From NCBI GenBank assembly GCA_964356335.1, contig CAYHHI010000014.1, positions 1-64,000 on the forward strand: 64,000 nt of DNA, given 5' to 3'. A program made the translations under genes and the position numbers. Positions within the stretch are counted from its first letter, which is position 1. Every line of letters begins with the position of its first letter. This document shows, piece after piece, positions 44,783-53,569 of this stretch. The notes under the pieces were generated by a model. It was given only the letters and a program-made list of their open reading frames with translations, did not search any database and was not told the origin of the DNA. This stretch comes from CAYHHI01 sp964356335 (GTDB taxonomy: Bacteria; Arandabacterota; Arandabacteria; Arandabacterales; Arandabacteraceae).

Positions 44783-45661
44783 CTAATGCTTCTTCTGGCG
44801 TCTGCGCTCTATGAGATATGTGATGTTGCCGAGCACGATGAAGGCCACAATCACAAGGTGCGCCGACACCTGCGGGCCCATGGTCGTGCTTGCGACTCGC
44901 GAGAGACTCTTGTACTTGGGATACTTTGCGATCAGCGCCGCCTCGTACTCCGCTGCTCCCTGGAGCCCACCCAGGAGCCCGACGGTCTGCTTCGGGTAAT
45001 AAGGATAAAGCTGCGGGGCCATGACGGCAGTTGTGCCGCCGCCCACAGGAATGCGGCCGGGATCGCCCGCAAACTGGATCCATTCCTTGTTTCCAGGCTG
45101 GCCCGACCCCACACAGTAAATGAGATCGAAGTCCTTCAGAGACTTAATACCGTTCATCATCGGGAAATCGCCCACTGCCCGGCCATTGACATCCGTGGTG
45201 TACATGGCCGTAAAATCTGAAAGCAGCGTATTGATCAAGCCCTGGCCGCCCGCTTTGAAGCCCAGGTGAATCCAATCCTCACCCTGCTTCTTGTTGGGGA
45301 ATTCCGGGGTGATCACGTCATCAATGAGTTCCATCGCCTGCCGAGGTCCCGTTGCCCAAAGCGATATCATGTAGATCCTGTGGCCTTTTTCGAAGCAATG
45401 CCGTGTGAACGAGGTCGCCATGGGCTGATTCTCAGGCGCCGTGGCCGGGCCGTAGTCGAAGCTGAAGAGTATCTTGGAGCCCGCAGGCAGCTCTTCAACT
45501 TTGTCGAAAAGCCTCTGCACGATGGGGCTTGCAGGGATCGTGGTGGTGTAGTGAACAAGAAGCGGAATAAGAACAGCAACACCCATCAGGAGGAAGACAA
45601 TTCTCCTATCGACGCTGCCGAGCTTCTCTACCAGGGTTAACTTTACCTGTTCGTCTGCCAC
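44783..45661 (-). CDS. Membrane-anchored extracytoplasmic protein of the same operon
   Basis: A 292-residue protein with one helix near the N-terminus (IVFLLMGVAVLIPLLVHY) and one near the C-terminus (HLVIVAFIVLGNITYL), the region between being outside the cytoplasm. That domain begins with PAGSKILFSFDYGPATAPEN and has ATGPRQAMELIDDV and LIYCVGSGQPGNKEW; it looks like an alpha/beta fold of Rossmann type. No catalytic motif is certain. It lies between the two polytopic genes and so is likely part of a membrane complex. Function unknown. Confidence 0.7.
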   Translation of the reverse strand: MADEQVKLTLVEKLGSVDRRIVFLLMGVAVLIPLLVHYTTTIPASPIVQRLFDKVEELPAGSKILFSFDYGPATAPENQPMATSFTRHCFEKGHRIYMISLWATGPRQAMELIDDVITPEFPNKKQGEDWIHLGFKAGGQGLINTLLSDFTAMYTTDVNGRAVGDFPMMNGIKSLKDFDLIYCVGSGQPGNKEWIQFAGDPGRIPVGGGTTAVMAPQLYPYYPKQTVGLLGGLQGAAEYEAALIAKYPKYKSLSRVASTTMGPQVSAHLVIVAFIVLGNITYLIERRRQKKH

Positions 45662-45764
45662 CTCAAATGCCCCCAGCTCCTATCACGCCTGACACCCTTA
45701 TCTGCTCAGACTCCACCCTCAGCCCCCTCGCCCCGGCGCCAACAACTCTCCTGCTCCTCATAGG

Positions 45765-46445
45765 CTAGCTCTCCCCACCCAAATAGCCCCGCTCTATTCC
45801 AAGTATCAGCCTCAATGAAGTCGAGACGATACCAAGTGCAATCCCGATCATGATTGCTCGCTGCCCGACCATGTTAGGCACCGCGAGTATCCATGTGCTC
45901 AAGTTCGAAATGGTCAGGAACTTCAGCGGGTCCGGCAGCCAGAAGGTCAAGTAATATCCCAGCGGCGTCGGTCTTACCAGGATCACGAAGGCTGCCACAA
46001 GAAGTATCGTTGCCTCAAGCGTCTTAGCCCTGAACGCCCGGTACGATGCCGATGCAACAAAGAAAGCAAGCAGCGAGAACATCGTGGACTGCAACGGCTG
46101 GAAGGTGCAATCGTAGAGATACTTGAATAGGCTTCCCGTCCCCTGGAAGTCTCCCGACCAGCCGCCCTGCACACCGATCTTCCAGAGCCCCGCGAAAAGC
46201 ATGAGGAAGAAGCCTGTCACGGTCACGGCGCTGAATTTCCAGTCCCTGCGCCTCTGATAGATTTTGTCGAGATGAACCCGCAGGAGATTGCCACCGCCGA
46301 GGATGAAAGCGAAGACGGCGATCACGTCATAGAAGATTGAGAAATTCCGGTCCATATCGAAGAAGGGGTCGTGGGGGATGAACATTGCGATGATGAGAAT
46401 CAGGCCCACGAAGAACGTGATCAAAAGCGGTACTGTTCGCTTCAC
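45765..46445 (-). CDS. Polytopic membrane protein of the same operon
   Basis: A 226-residue protein with about six hydrophobic segments (VPLLITFFVGLILIIAMF, IFYDVIAVFAFILGGGN, FSAVTVTGFFLMLFAGLW, MFSLLAFFVASASY, ATILLVAAFVILV, AIMIGIALGIVSTSLRLIL). A charged loop HLDKIYQRRRDWKFS faces the cytoplasm. The start follows GGGAG. It is 103 bases from the next gene and 82 from the previous. Not recognised as a known family; it may be the second half of a pair with the product of 44066-44773. Confidence 0.7.
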   Translation of the reverse strand: MKRTVPLLITFFVGLILIIAMFIPHDPFFDMDRNFSIFYDVIAVFAFILGGGNLLRVHLDKIYQRRRDWKFSAVTVTGFFLMLFAGLWKIGVQGGWSGDFQGTGSLFKYLYDCTFQPLQSTMFSLLAFFVASASYRAFRAKTLEATILLVAAFVILVRPTPLGYYLTFWLPDPLKFLTISNLSTWILAVPNMVGQRAIMIGIALGIVSTSLRLILGIERGYLGGES

Positions 46446-46527
46446 TTGACTCTCCCGGTCACATCTCAGGCCGCAGCCTGAACCGTCATACCTTCAGATC
46501 CCAGCTTGTCCGCCACCTTACCAACCG

Positions 46528-47823
46528 TCACATCCTCATCGCAAAGAGATTCTTCAGCCATGCCCCTGCCTGGCTGAGGACATGGTTTCCTGTGATCGTT
46601 GCAAGCGTCACAAGCACAACTCCGACAATGATGAAGACCATGGCAACAGCCTTCCCTGCATCCTGTCCCTTTATGCTGCCGAGCATCTTCTTGTCTTTGG
46701 AAAGGTATGCGCTAGCGGCAAAGAGCTCCTCGCCGATCAGGGTATAGTCGCAGGCCGCCACGAAGAAAGGTATCTGGGTGGGCATGGCCGTGCCTGCAAC
46801 CTGGATCGCACCGATCGAGCTGCCCGTTTCGGCAAGGATCAGCGATTCAGCGAAGAAGGCCCCCAGGTAGAAGCAGGCTGCCGGTCTCTCTCGCACCATT
46901 ATGCCGTCAACGGCGGCGACGTAGCCAAACTGCTCGTCGGTTATATAGTGCACGATGTCATCGCTATAGAGGTCGGGTCGCCCTGCCTCGAGATAAGCCT
47001 GCCTCACGGTCTCACGGGCAGTACTCATCACGATCGATCGCGATACGGGGACTTCCAGCTTAGTCTCGTACTGGGCGGTCATCTTGGCGATCTCGCCGAG
47101 TATGGTGATGCCCGCGACCGTCTGGACGTTATCCATGTCCTGGATGCCGGGGATGAAGAGCACGGGCCGGCCCATCTCGGTCGCCCGGCCCACGGCCTCA
47201 CCAACGGCCTCGAGCCCGGCAATCCGTCGGATATAAAGCTCGCGGCCTTTGGCGCCAAGGTAGATGTAATAGACGATGGCGACAACCAGTATGCATGCCA
47301 CGACAAGGAGATTGGCGCGCCTTTTGTTGAACCACTGCTGGCTCGCGATGGCCGGGCCGGCACCTATCTCGCCACTGGTACCCGCCGCCGACAATGCGAT
47401 GACCCTGTAGTAGTACTTGCTGCCGTCGGTCACACCTTTGTCAGAATAAGAAGTTATGCCCTTGAGGGCGCTGCCCACCGGTTTGAATTCGCCGGCCGGA
47501 TCTTCCGACCGCAGGATCTCGTAGCCCGTGACATCGTTCCTGCCCGCGCCATCATCGGGCGATTTCTGCCACCTCAGGTCTATGCCGCCGCCGTGATCGC
47601 TTGGGCTGTCGAAGGCCCTCAAGTCAGAGGGAGGTAAGGGAGGTAGCGGCGTGACAGAAGCCGTTAGCGTCCCTGTTACGGGGGTAACAGGAGGCGCAGA
47701 GGGTGTCGCCCCCGCTGGAGATGCTTCACCAAGAAGCGATGTGGGGACCACCATGGCGAATATCAAAGCGATGAGAAGGCTTGCGTATCTTTGCACTATC
47801 GCCGTCCCGTCAGAAGAGGTCAA
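46528..47823 (-). CDS. Exported FN3 plus DUF6754-type membrane protein
   Basis: A 431-residue protein. A signal-like helix (about 13-32) is followed by a Pro/Thr-rich linker and a fibronectin type III domain (PPSDLRAFDS, IDLRWQKSPD, YEILRSEDPAG, YYYRVIALS). A helix (LLVVACILVVAIVYYIYLG) then leads to a soluble domain beginning GRELYIRRIAGLEAVGEAVG, with GRPVLFIPGIQDMD, and a last helix (VAMVFIIVGVVLVTLATI). This part matches what I remember as DUF6754. It is the first gene of the operon; the TTG at 47823 or the GTG at 47796 may be the start. Confidence 0.72.
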   Translation of the reverse strand: MTSSDGTAIVQRYASLLIALIFAMVVPTSLLGEASPAGATPSAPPVTPVTGTLTASVTPLPPLPPSDLRAFDSPSDHGGGIDLRWQKSPDDGAGRNDVTGYEILRSEDPAGEFKPVGSALKGITSYSDKGVTDGSKYYYRVIALSAAGTSGEIGAGPAIASQQWFNKRRANLLVVACILVVAIVYYIYLGAKGRELYIRRIAGLEAVGEAVGRATEMGRPVLFIPGIQDMDNVQTVAGITILGEIAKMTAQYETKLEVPVSRSIVMSTARETVRQAYLEAGRPDLYSDDIVHYITDEQFGYVAAVDGIMVRERPAACFYLGAFFAESLILAETGSSIGAIQVAGTAMPTQIPFFVAACDYTLIGEELFAASAYLSKDKKMLGSIKGQDAGKAVAMVFIIVGVVLVTLATITGNHVLSQAGAWLKNLFAMRM

Positions 47824-47865
47824 AATGCGTGCGGGAGCATCATGCCCCCGCTTACAACATAGAGC

Positions 47866-47896
47866 ATTCTAGCCATAATGCCGCGCGCCCTGTCAA
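47866..47896 (-). promoter_or_regulatory. Possible promoter of the four-gene membrane operon
   Basis: Reverse strand TTGACA (47891-47896) and TAGAAT (47866-47871) are 19 bases apart, longer than ideal. Transcription would start about 35 bases before the first gene. It shares the 140-base region with the divergent rubredoxin promoter. Confidence 0.45.
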
Positions 47897-47921
47897 GCAC
47901 AAAGAGATGGAGGTCTCCTTA

Positions 47922-47930
47922 TGTTATAAT
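47922..47930 (+). promoter_or_regulatory. Extended -10 promoter of the rubredoxin gene
   Basis: TGTTATAAT gives a perfect TATAAT with the TGn extension and needs no good -35 box. Transcription would begin near 47937, about 28 bases before the rubredoxin ATG. Confidence 0.6.
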
Positions 47931-47964
47931 CTGACAGCCTTGCTCACGCGGATGGGAGACGCCA

Positions 47965-48129
47965 ATGAAGTATGTATGCAAGGTTTGCGGCTATGTCTAT
48001 GATCCGGATCTTGGGGATCCTGACAACGGCTACCCGGCGGGAATGCTTTTCGATGAATTGCCTCGCAACTGGGTATGCCCGTCGTGCGGGGCACCCAAGG
48101 ACATGTTCGAGCCGATGGCCGCAGCCTGA
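47965..48129 (+). CDS. Rubredoxin
   Basis: A 54-residue protein. Two CxxC pairs, YVCKVCGYVYDP at the start and NWVCPSCGAPKDMFEP near the end, hold one iron atom, and DNGYPAGMLFDELP lies between, exactly as in rubredoxins. It carries single electrons, often to oxygen or peroxide reductases in anaerobes. GGGAGA lies six to eight bases before the ATG. It stands alone, divergent from the membrane operon and convergent with the peptidase gene; no partner reductase is adjacent. Confidence 0.96.
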   Translation: MKYVCKVCGYVYDPDLGDPDNGYPAGMLFDELPRNWVCPSCGAPKDMFEPMAAA

Positions 48130-48199
48130 GATTTGACCCGGCCCTCACAGACCTGCTTCAGGCCCAGGCGCCCCCGGGATTCGGCGCGCAGCCAGGCGT

Positions 48200-48216
48200 G
48201 GCGGCCACAGGCCGCC
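48200..48216. terminator. Strong hairpin between convergent genes
   Basis: GGCGGCC (48200-48206) pairs perfectly with GGCCGCC (48210-48216) around ACA, lying between the ends of the rubredoxin and peptidase genes. No T-run follows on either strand, so it may act with Rho or only as a 3' end. Confidence 0.35.
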
Positions 48217-48217
48217 A

Positions 48218-50188
48218 TCAGGTGATCTTGACCTGCACCAAGCCGGCCTCTTCAAGCACGTCGAAGTAGAACTTGAGGAAGTCAGGATTGGTCGAGCCCA
48301 GCTCGGCAGCGACCAGGTTGGATATCTCCCGCAAGCTTCTCCTGCCGTTTGCCCAATAGAGAGCAAGCACCTGCATAATGGATGCTTGCTTTTCTTTTCG
48401 GGTCCATCTCTGGTACTGAGCTCTTCGTGCGCTCGTGAGCCTGCCCATGAGCGATCTCATGTCCACCGTGCCCGGAAGCAGCCGCTTCACCGTCACATTC
48501 GCGTAACTCTCGCCCCGAGGGTGACGGTGCGCTTTGCGTCCGCCGGCGAGGCTTGCAAAGGATGCGGATACCCCAGCCTCTCTCCTCACGGTCTGGGCAA
48601 GCGCCTTCTCTTCGGCTTTGACGTAGAGCTTCAGGCTTCTCGACTCAGGCGCAAGCTTCCTCACGGACCTCAGCGCCTGGTCACCAGCCGCAGCGAGAAA
48701 GCGTGCTTTAAACTCCGGGGTAATCCAGTTGCGTGCCTCCGAAACAGGATACCTACCCATCTCGTCGGCGACCTTCTTCCTCAAGCCGCGGCCCGTGAGA
48801 GCAGCAATCCATACGAGATCCTTCTCCGATGCAAGCGCACAGGTGTATGCATAGGCGCTGGCAGCAATCACTATGCGCCGCAGAACATCAGGCGATACCT
48901 TGTCGGGAGTATCTCCGCTCGTATGGTAGTACTTATCCGGCCACTGCATGAGCATTGGTGTAGGAATGCCGACTTTCGGGTCGGAGAAGATCATGTGATC
49001 GCTTCCACCCGAAAAGGGAGTGAGCTCAAGTTTCGCAGAGGGCAGTTCACTCGTGCCGGCAGGATTCGGACTGCCCTTGAATGCGCGCCTCACGACTTCC
49101 TCGAGCAGGTAAGGAGTGAAAGAAGAGGCGGCAAACGGAGGCGCCTCTATACAAAGGGTGGATCCCGTCTTCTCCTGATTCTGTCCCACCATGTCGAGAT
49201 TGAGTCCAAAGAGAAGCTGCCTGCGTATGCCTCGCGATCTGGAGAGAAACGCAAACGTGCCTGTCATCTCAGGCATGAGCAGGAATCTTATTCCATATTT
49301 AGGCTTGGGTAGGTCGCCCTTCTGGATGAGATGGCTCAGTACCCGATGGGTCTCAAGGAGTGCTCCAACTCCGGAGGCATTGTCACCCGCCGAAGGCTGC
49401 GGATGACAGAGATGCGCCATAACAATAATCTCTCTTGATTCCTGACCAGGGATGAGCGCTGTAACGACTTCCAGCGTCCCGGGGTACCGGCTGCTTTCCA
49501 CGTGCGCCCAGACCTTGAGCGGCTTCTTCTCGGCCTCGGGAGATGTGATATACGAGATGATCCTCTGCCCATCCTCGGGTGTGAGCACGAAGCCGAAAAG
49601 GTCTTTCTCTTCCCACCAGAAGGAGTTGTATTGCCTTATGCCATGGACACCGAAACCCTTGCGCAAGGGCTCAAGCGGCCGCTGCCTGTAAATCACTACC
49701 CCGGCAACACCGGCTTTCGCGGCGGCCTCATAAACATCATGCGGACAGTGAGCGTCACAGATCGCGATCTTGCCCTTAGCGCCGCGGTAGTCCTTGATAT
49801 TCTTGCCGTCGCCCACATAAACCATCTCGGCTGTTATCCCCTCGGGCGGGGTCGCGGTACTTCGCTGAATGAGCGATATCGGGCATTCCTCAAAATCCGC
49901 GATCTTGGCGGCAAGGGCATCGGGACTCACGATCTTGAGAATCCCTTTCCTGCCATGCCATTCCTCGAAAGATGGATAGTGCCAGAACGTCACTCCGGTC
50001 TCTGCTGGGTAGTGAACCACCTGGGCATCTGGGGATTTCTCGAGCATCGAATCAACACAGTATTCGGCGGCCTTACGGAAACCGGGACTCGCCTGTATCC
50101 TGTGAAATTGCGAGATCGATACTACGTGCCCAAACGATCTCTCGCCAGATGCTTCAACGGAGACCTTCGCGAATATCTCGTCGAACAT
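48218..50188 (-). CDS. M28-type aminopeptidase with PA-like insert and C-terminal winged helix
   Basis: A 656-residue zinc peptidase of the DUF4910/M28 group. VMAHLCHPQPSAGDNASGVG holds the first ligands, LLMPEMTGT the Glu/general base region, LNLDMVGQN and YYHTSGDTPDKV the later ligands. A PA-like domain (KGKIAICDAHCPHDVYEAAA) is inserted before. The C-terminal 80 residues read as a helix-turn-helix (RRSLREISNLVAAELGSTNP). No signal peptide is seen, so it should be cytoplasmic. The ATG at 50188 has AAAGGAG seven bases upstream; a longer open frame to 50275 lacks support. Confidence 0.85.
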   Translation of the reverse strand: MFDEIFAKVSVEASGERSFGHVVSISQFHRIQASPGFRKAAEYCVDSMLEKSPDAQVVHYPAETGVTFWHYPSFEEWHGRKGILKIVSPDALAAKIADFEECPISLIQRSTATPPEGITAEMVYVGDGKNIKDYRGAKGKIAICDAHCPHDVYEAAAKAGVAGVVIYRQRPLEPLRKGFGVHGIRQYNSFWWEEKDLFGFVLTPEDGQRIISYITSPEAEKKPLKVWAHVESSRYPGTLEVVTALIPGQESREIIVMAHLCHPQPSAGDNASGVGALLETHRVLSHLIQKGDLPKPKYGIRFLLMPEMTGTFAFLSRSRGIRRQLLFGLNLDMVGQNQEKTGSTLCIEAPPFAASSFTPYLLEEVVRRAFKGSPNPAGTSELPSAKLELTPFSGGSDHMIFSDPKVGIPTPMLMQWPDKYYHTSGDTPDKVSPDVLRRIVIAASAYAYTCALASEKDLVWIAALTGRGLRKKVADEMGRYPVSEARNWITPEFKARFLAAAGDQALRSVRKLAPESRSLKLYVKAEEKALAQTVRREAGVSASFASLAGGRKAHRHPRGESYANVTVKRLLPGTVDMRSLMGRLTSARRAQYQRWTRKEKQASIMQVLALYWANGRRSLREISNLVAAELGSTNPDFLKFYFDVLEEAGLVQVKIT

Positions 50189-50597
50189 AGATACTCCTTT
50201 TCTGAATACTCCTTTCTGGCCACCTTGCCCGACGAGCCCGCCGCCTGCGCGAGTAAACTCAGGCGGGCCCCGCACAACAGTGGTCGCCAGAATGTGCTTA
50301 ACGGCTCCATGCTACCACTGCCTACCAGCGCTGGTCAACGAGAGAATGGAACTCGGAATAGCCTTGACTTTCGGCACAACCTATGGCAGAATAGTGCACG
50401 TTATGGGGGGAGCGCGGGTGTTCGTTACCCACAATGAGATATCGGAGTTCTTGACAATACCGCGTGAATTGTGGTATGCTTTATAAGTAGGTATATCACA
50501 AGAATCTTTTAGGGTCTAAGTGTTTGATCGGAAGGAGGTGCTGCGTAATTTGAACTGGCTTTGGGGGAATAAGGTCAAAAAAACGGAGGTAAAGAAG
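50189..50597. other. Intergenic region with a consensus promoter
   Basis: No protein gene is supported. The right half holds a clear promoter for the dockerin-like protein and a leader of about 110 bases; the left half shows nothing recognisable. Confidence 0.6.
50451..50480 (+). promoter_or_regulatory. Promoter of the dockerin-like exported protein
   Basis: TTGACA (50451-50456), 18 bases, then TATGCT (50475-50480). The start of transcription would be near 50487, giving a leader of about 110 bases before the ATG at 50598. Confidence 0.7.
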
Positions 50598-51191
50598 ATG
50601 AGACTGCTCGGTGTAATTGGAGTTCTGATTTTGACATTCTCGGTTGCAGGTGTAGCACTGGCTGGTGTCCCGAGTGCAACCACATCGACGGTAGAGAGGG
50701 CCGGGCAGGGTACTCCGGCGTGCAATCCCAATACCGCCGTAGTTTGCCCGAGGGGCCATTGGGGCTCAGTTCTGGTCACAGTCACAGTGCGAAACGTTTA
50801 CGGAGACCCTCTTGCCAACAAGGTCGTCAACTGTCAGGCAACGCCGGTGACAGGCACTTTCTGCTTCTGCGCCGGGCAGAACCCGCAGGCGGACACAACG
50901 GATGTGAACGGACAGGCATTCTTCACATTCATAAAGTTCGGCGGCTGCGGTAATCTCCAATTTGGCGCCGACTGCGAAGGCGTCATATTCAATCCGTCAC
51001 CGACGATCTATATCGCAAGCCCCGACAACAACGGGACCTGCAATGTCGACGGGTCAGACCTGTTAGCCTTCGCTGGCGCCTATGGCAAGCCAGGTTTCCC
51101 TTGCCATGACTACAATTGCAGCGGCAATACTGATGGGATCGACCTGCTAGGCTTCGCACAGCATTACGGGCACTCGTGTACGAATCCATAA
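50598..51191 (+). CDS. Exported protein with Ig-like domain and dockerin-like tail
   Basis: A 197-residue protein. The ATG at 50598 has GGAGG eight bases upstream and opens a signal peptide (MRLLGVIGVLILTFSVAGVA, cleavage after ALA). A beta-sandwich follows (VTVTVRNVYGDPLANKVVNC, TTDVNGQAFFTFIKFGGCG) of invasin/Big-1 type. The last 50 residues carry two calcium-loop repeats, CNVDGSDLLAFAGAYG and GNTDGIDLLGFAQHYG, like dockerin or related type I repeats. Eight or more Cys residues suggest disulfides. It has its own promoter and terminator, so it is a single strongly expressed unit. Confidence 0.82.
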   Translation: MRLLGVIGVLILTFSVAGVALAGVPSATTSTVERAGQGTPACNPNTAVVCPRGHWGSVLVTVTVRNVYGDPLANKVVNCQATPVTGTFCFCAGQNPQADTTDVNGQAFFTFIKFGGCGNLQFGADCEGVIFNPSPTIYIASPDNNGTCNVDGSDLLAFAGAYGKPGFPCHDYNCSGNTDGIDLLGFAQHYGHSCTNP

Positions 51192-51244
51192 CAGATGTAG
51201 GAACTGGGGTTTAGATAGGCTAGGGATTTTCGATTAAGCAATAC

Positions 51245-51274
51245 AATCGGGGATCTTAGGATCCCCGATTTTTG
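51245..51274 (+). terminator. Rho-independent terminator
   Basis: AATCGGGGATC (51245-51255) pairs perfectly with GATCCCCGATT (51260-51270) around TTAG and is followed by TTT, making five T in a row with the stem end. It ends the dockerin-like gene. Confidence 0.9.
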
Positions 51275-51316
51275 TGTCCTATTCCTATGTGGCGGGCCCG
51301 GGAGAAAAACCGCGGG

Positions 51317-52351
51317 CTACAACGGAAGCCTCAAAAGCTCCTTCATGAGATTGGCATTGCGCGCGGCCTGGCCTGCATGGCAGTTATTGAAGAACACGTA
51401 CGTCTTGGTCGCCAGCTGGGACATGGACCTTATCTTCGCTACCCACTCCTTGAGTTCATCCTCACTGTAAAGATAGTCATACCTGTCACCGCTGCCGCCA
51501 CTCCCACCCCTGCTGCCCCGGTCGGTGCTCTTTAGACCATCACGATCACCACTTCCGGCACCACTCCCACCCCTGCTGCCACTTCCTCCCCACCAGTTCT
51601 TGGCATTTCTGCCGTGGAGTCTCACGTATCCGATGTCGGCGGTGACTCTGGCTATCGGCGGCACCAGCCCCTTGAGGCGCGGCTCATCCACCGAGCAGTA
51701 CCCTATGGCGCGCGCCTTTAGACTCTCAAACAGGTCTTCATTTATCCAGTCGGCGTTCCTGAATTCCACGAAAAGGGGACAGCGCCCGACCTCACTCCCT
51801 TTTTCCCCAACCTCATCGAATTTCTCTCTCAAAAACTCAAGATGCTCCCTCGCCTCCGGCGTTGGCTTGAAACCCCAGGGAAACTGTGCGATAACGCCTC
51901 CGAACTTGCCTGCGTCAATCACCGGCTTGAGAGCATCCTTGAAACTCGCGTAAAGCGCACCATCTCTTGAGGTCTTATGCGTCATCTCCTGGTTGGCCTT
52001 GATGACGAACTCGAACCCCACCGGTGTCTTCTCCTCCATGCGCGCCAGCACGGCGGCATGTGGGATGCGATAGTAGGTCGAGTTTACCTCCACCACGGTG
52101 AAGTGCTTGCAGTACTCCTTGAGCATGTCACCCTTGCGGATGTGTGCGGGGTAGAAGTTGCCCACCCAATCCTCGAAGCTGTAGCCGGAGGTGCCAACGA
52201 CGATGTTGCTCCCGACGCGGTTCGTAGCGGGTTCTTCGGCAGATTGCCCGGCGGACCTGTCGGCAGTGCTCTCACCGGTTCTTTCAGTCGGTCTCTCTGC
52301 TCGCTTCTCGGCCTTCCCGGGTTCGTCTAGGAGCTTTCCCTGCTCATCCAT
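51317..52351 (-). CDS. DUF72 protein with Gly/Ser-rich insert
   Basis: A 344-residue TIM-barrel protein. VGTSGYSFEDWVGNFYPA, EVNSTYYRIP, FVEFRNADW, YVRLHGRNAKNW and FFNNCHAGQAARNA are the conserved DUF72 stretches. Two additions are unusual: 45 charged residues before the core, and a low-complexity insert of about 35 residues (GGSGSRGGSGAGSGDRDG and onward) between NWW and RYDYLY, where relatives have only a few residues. The biochemical role of DUF72 is not firmly known. The ATG follows GGAGGAGAGG and overlaps the upstream membrane-protein gene by 25 bases. Confidence 0.9.
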   Translation of the reverse strand: MDEQGKLLDEPGKAEKRAERPTERTGESTADRSAGQSAEEPATNRVGSNIVVGTSGYSFEDWVGNFYPAHIRKGDMLKEYCKHFTVVEVNSTYYRIPHAAVLARMEEKTPVGFEFVIKANQEMTHKTSRDGALYASFKDALKPVIDAGKFGGVIAQFPWGFKPTPEAREHLEFLREKFDEVGEKGSEVGRCPLFVEFRNADWINEDLFESLKARAIGYCSVDEPRLKGLVPPIARVTADIGYVRLHGRNAKNWWGGSGSRGGSGAGSGDRDGLKSTDRGSRGGSGGSGDRYDYLYSEDELKEWVAKIRSMSQLATKTYVFFNNCHAGQAARNANLMKELLRLPL

Positions 52352-52950
52352 CTAAGCACCTCTCCTCCCACCGCGAGCCCCAGGCCAACAGCAAGCCCGA
52401 GCGAGAATCCCCATGAACTCCCAACGGCCAACTCCCTTGAAAACGTCATCTGTGCATGCCCAAAGTAGGCTACAAGGCCATAGTATACGAACCCTGCCGC
52501 ACAGCACAGAAGTGCCGGCAGGAGAGCTCCGGCAAGAACCCTCAGCCAGCCCCTGGAGCCCAGCCAGGCGCGGTCGCCGAGAAGCACGCCAAGCGTTATG
52601 AGGGAAGCGAAAACCAGGAAGCGAATCATACCGAGCAGCTGGCGTGCCTCGACGAAGGTCACCCATATTATAGTGGCTGCGAGCAAGAGGATGACCGTGT
52701 CCCTCTTGCGCATGACCTTCGAGGCTGATGCGATCAGCGAGATGGCAAGCCCGTAGATCACAAAGAAGACAAAGTGGGTTTCGCCTGCCACAACTAGATG
52801 CTTAAAGACAGGCACACGCCTCACCAGGTAACTGATGCCCACGGTGGAGAGCACACCGCAAACAGTGAGTATACTCACCGCGAGTTCTTTGTGGATAGTT
52901 CGAGCCAGGGTGGATCCTCCTATTTGTGCGACACCCCCTGATGTTCCCAC
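52327..52950 (-). CDS. Membrane protein of unknown function
   Basis: About 207 residues with five or six hydrophobic segments (LAVSILTVCGVLSTVGISYL, THFVFFVIYGLAISLIA, VILLLAATIIWVTFV, IRFLVFASLITLGVLL, GALLPALLCCAAGFVYYGLV, GFSLGLAVGLGLAVG). No family is recognised. The GTG at 52950 is doubtful because it falls within a promoter-like TTGACT-N17-GAACAT; a start near 52910, after GGAGG, is possible. It overlaps the DUF72 gene, which is translated from within its end. Confidence 0.6.
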   Translation of the reverse strand: MGTSGGVAQIGGSTLARTIHKELAVSILTVCGVLSTVGISYLVRRVPVFKHLVVAGETHFVFFVIYGLAISLIASASKVMRKRDTVILLLAATIIWVTFVEARQLLGMIRFLVFASLITLGVLLGDRAWLGSRGWLRVLAGALLPALLCCAAGFVYYGLVAYFGHAQMTFSRELAVGSSWGFSLGLAVGLGLAVGGEVLRWMSRESS

Positions 52951-53077
52951 TGTAGGACAAACTAGTCAAGCAGATTGAAGGAGATTCAGAGCTGCGGGGC
53001 CAGCAGCATTTAAAGAGCATATAAGGCTTGAAATCGCTGACTCAGCGAGTTAGTGTTAAGTGGGGAGGTGATTACAG

Positions 53078-53569
53078 ATGCGAGCAACGATAATACTTGC
53101 GGTTGGCTTGTCCATTGGCTGCGGCTTAGCACTCCCGTGTGCAGTCCGAGCCGATCAGGCAGCAGGGAGTTCTGCACAGGTGATCACGGACCAGGTGAGT
53201 TCAGACCAGGCACCTGCCGGCCAGGCGATATCAGGTACGCAAACCGCCGTCACGGGCACGGGGGAGGACGCGACCAATCTACTCCGCCACAGACTCGTTC
53301 AGAGCGAGAGTGAAAAGAGAGTCTTCAGGATGAGGTTGTGGGCATCGCTTCTCCAGGGTGATATGAAAGAGATTCACAGGATTTATGGCTATCCCTCGAC
53401 GCGCTACCGTGAGGAGGTCCTGGGAAGGCTGACTGAAAGGTGGACCTACTTCGCAAATGGGAAGCAATTCATCTTCGAGAATTCGAAACTAGTCAAGACG
53501 CTTGAACTCAATCCCGGTTCACCCTGGATCGACGAAGCGCACCGGAGCTCGCTTATACTTTCCCCGTGA
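53078..53569 (+). CDS. Exported small protein with a BamE/SmpA-like C-terminal half
   Basis: A 163-residue protein with a signal peptide (MRATIILAVGLSIGCGLALP, cleavage near VRA). A Gln/Thr/Ala-rich linker follows, with repeats such as SDQAPAGQ. The C-terminal 70 residues (IHRIYGYPSTRYREEVLG, RLTERWTYFANGKQFIFEN) have the helix-helix then strand form of BamE/SmpA-like folds, in which Gly-x-Pro opens the domain and W-x-Y starts the sheet. GGAGGTGA is ideally placed before the ATG. Its end overlaps the next gene convergently by 17 bases. Confidence 0.65.
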   Translation: MRATIILAVGLSIGCGLALPCAVRADQAAGSSAQVITDQVSSDQAPAGQAISGTQTAVTGTGEDATNLLRHRLVQSESEKRVFRMRLWASLLQGDMKEIHRIYGYPSTRYREEVLGRLTERWTYFANGKQFIFENSKLVKTLELNPGSPWIDEAHRSSLILSP

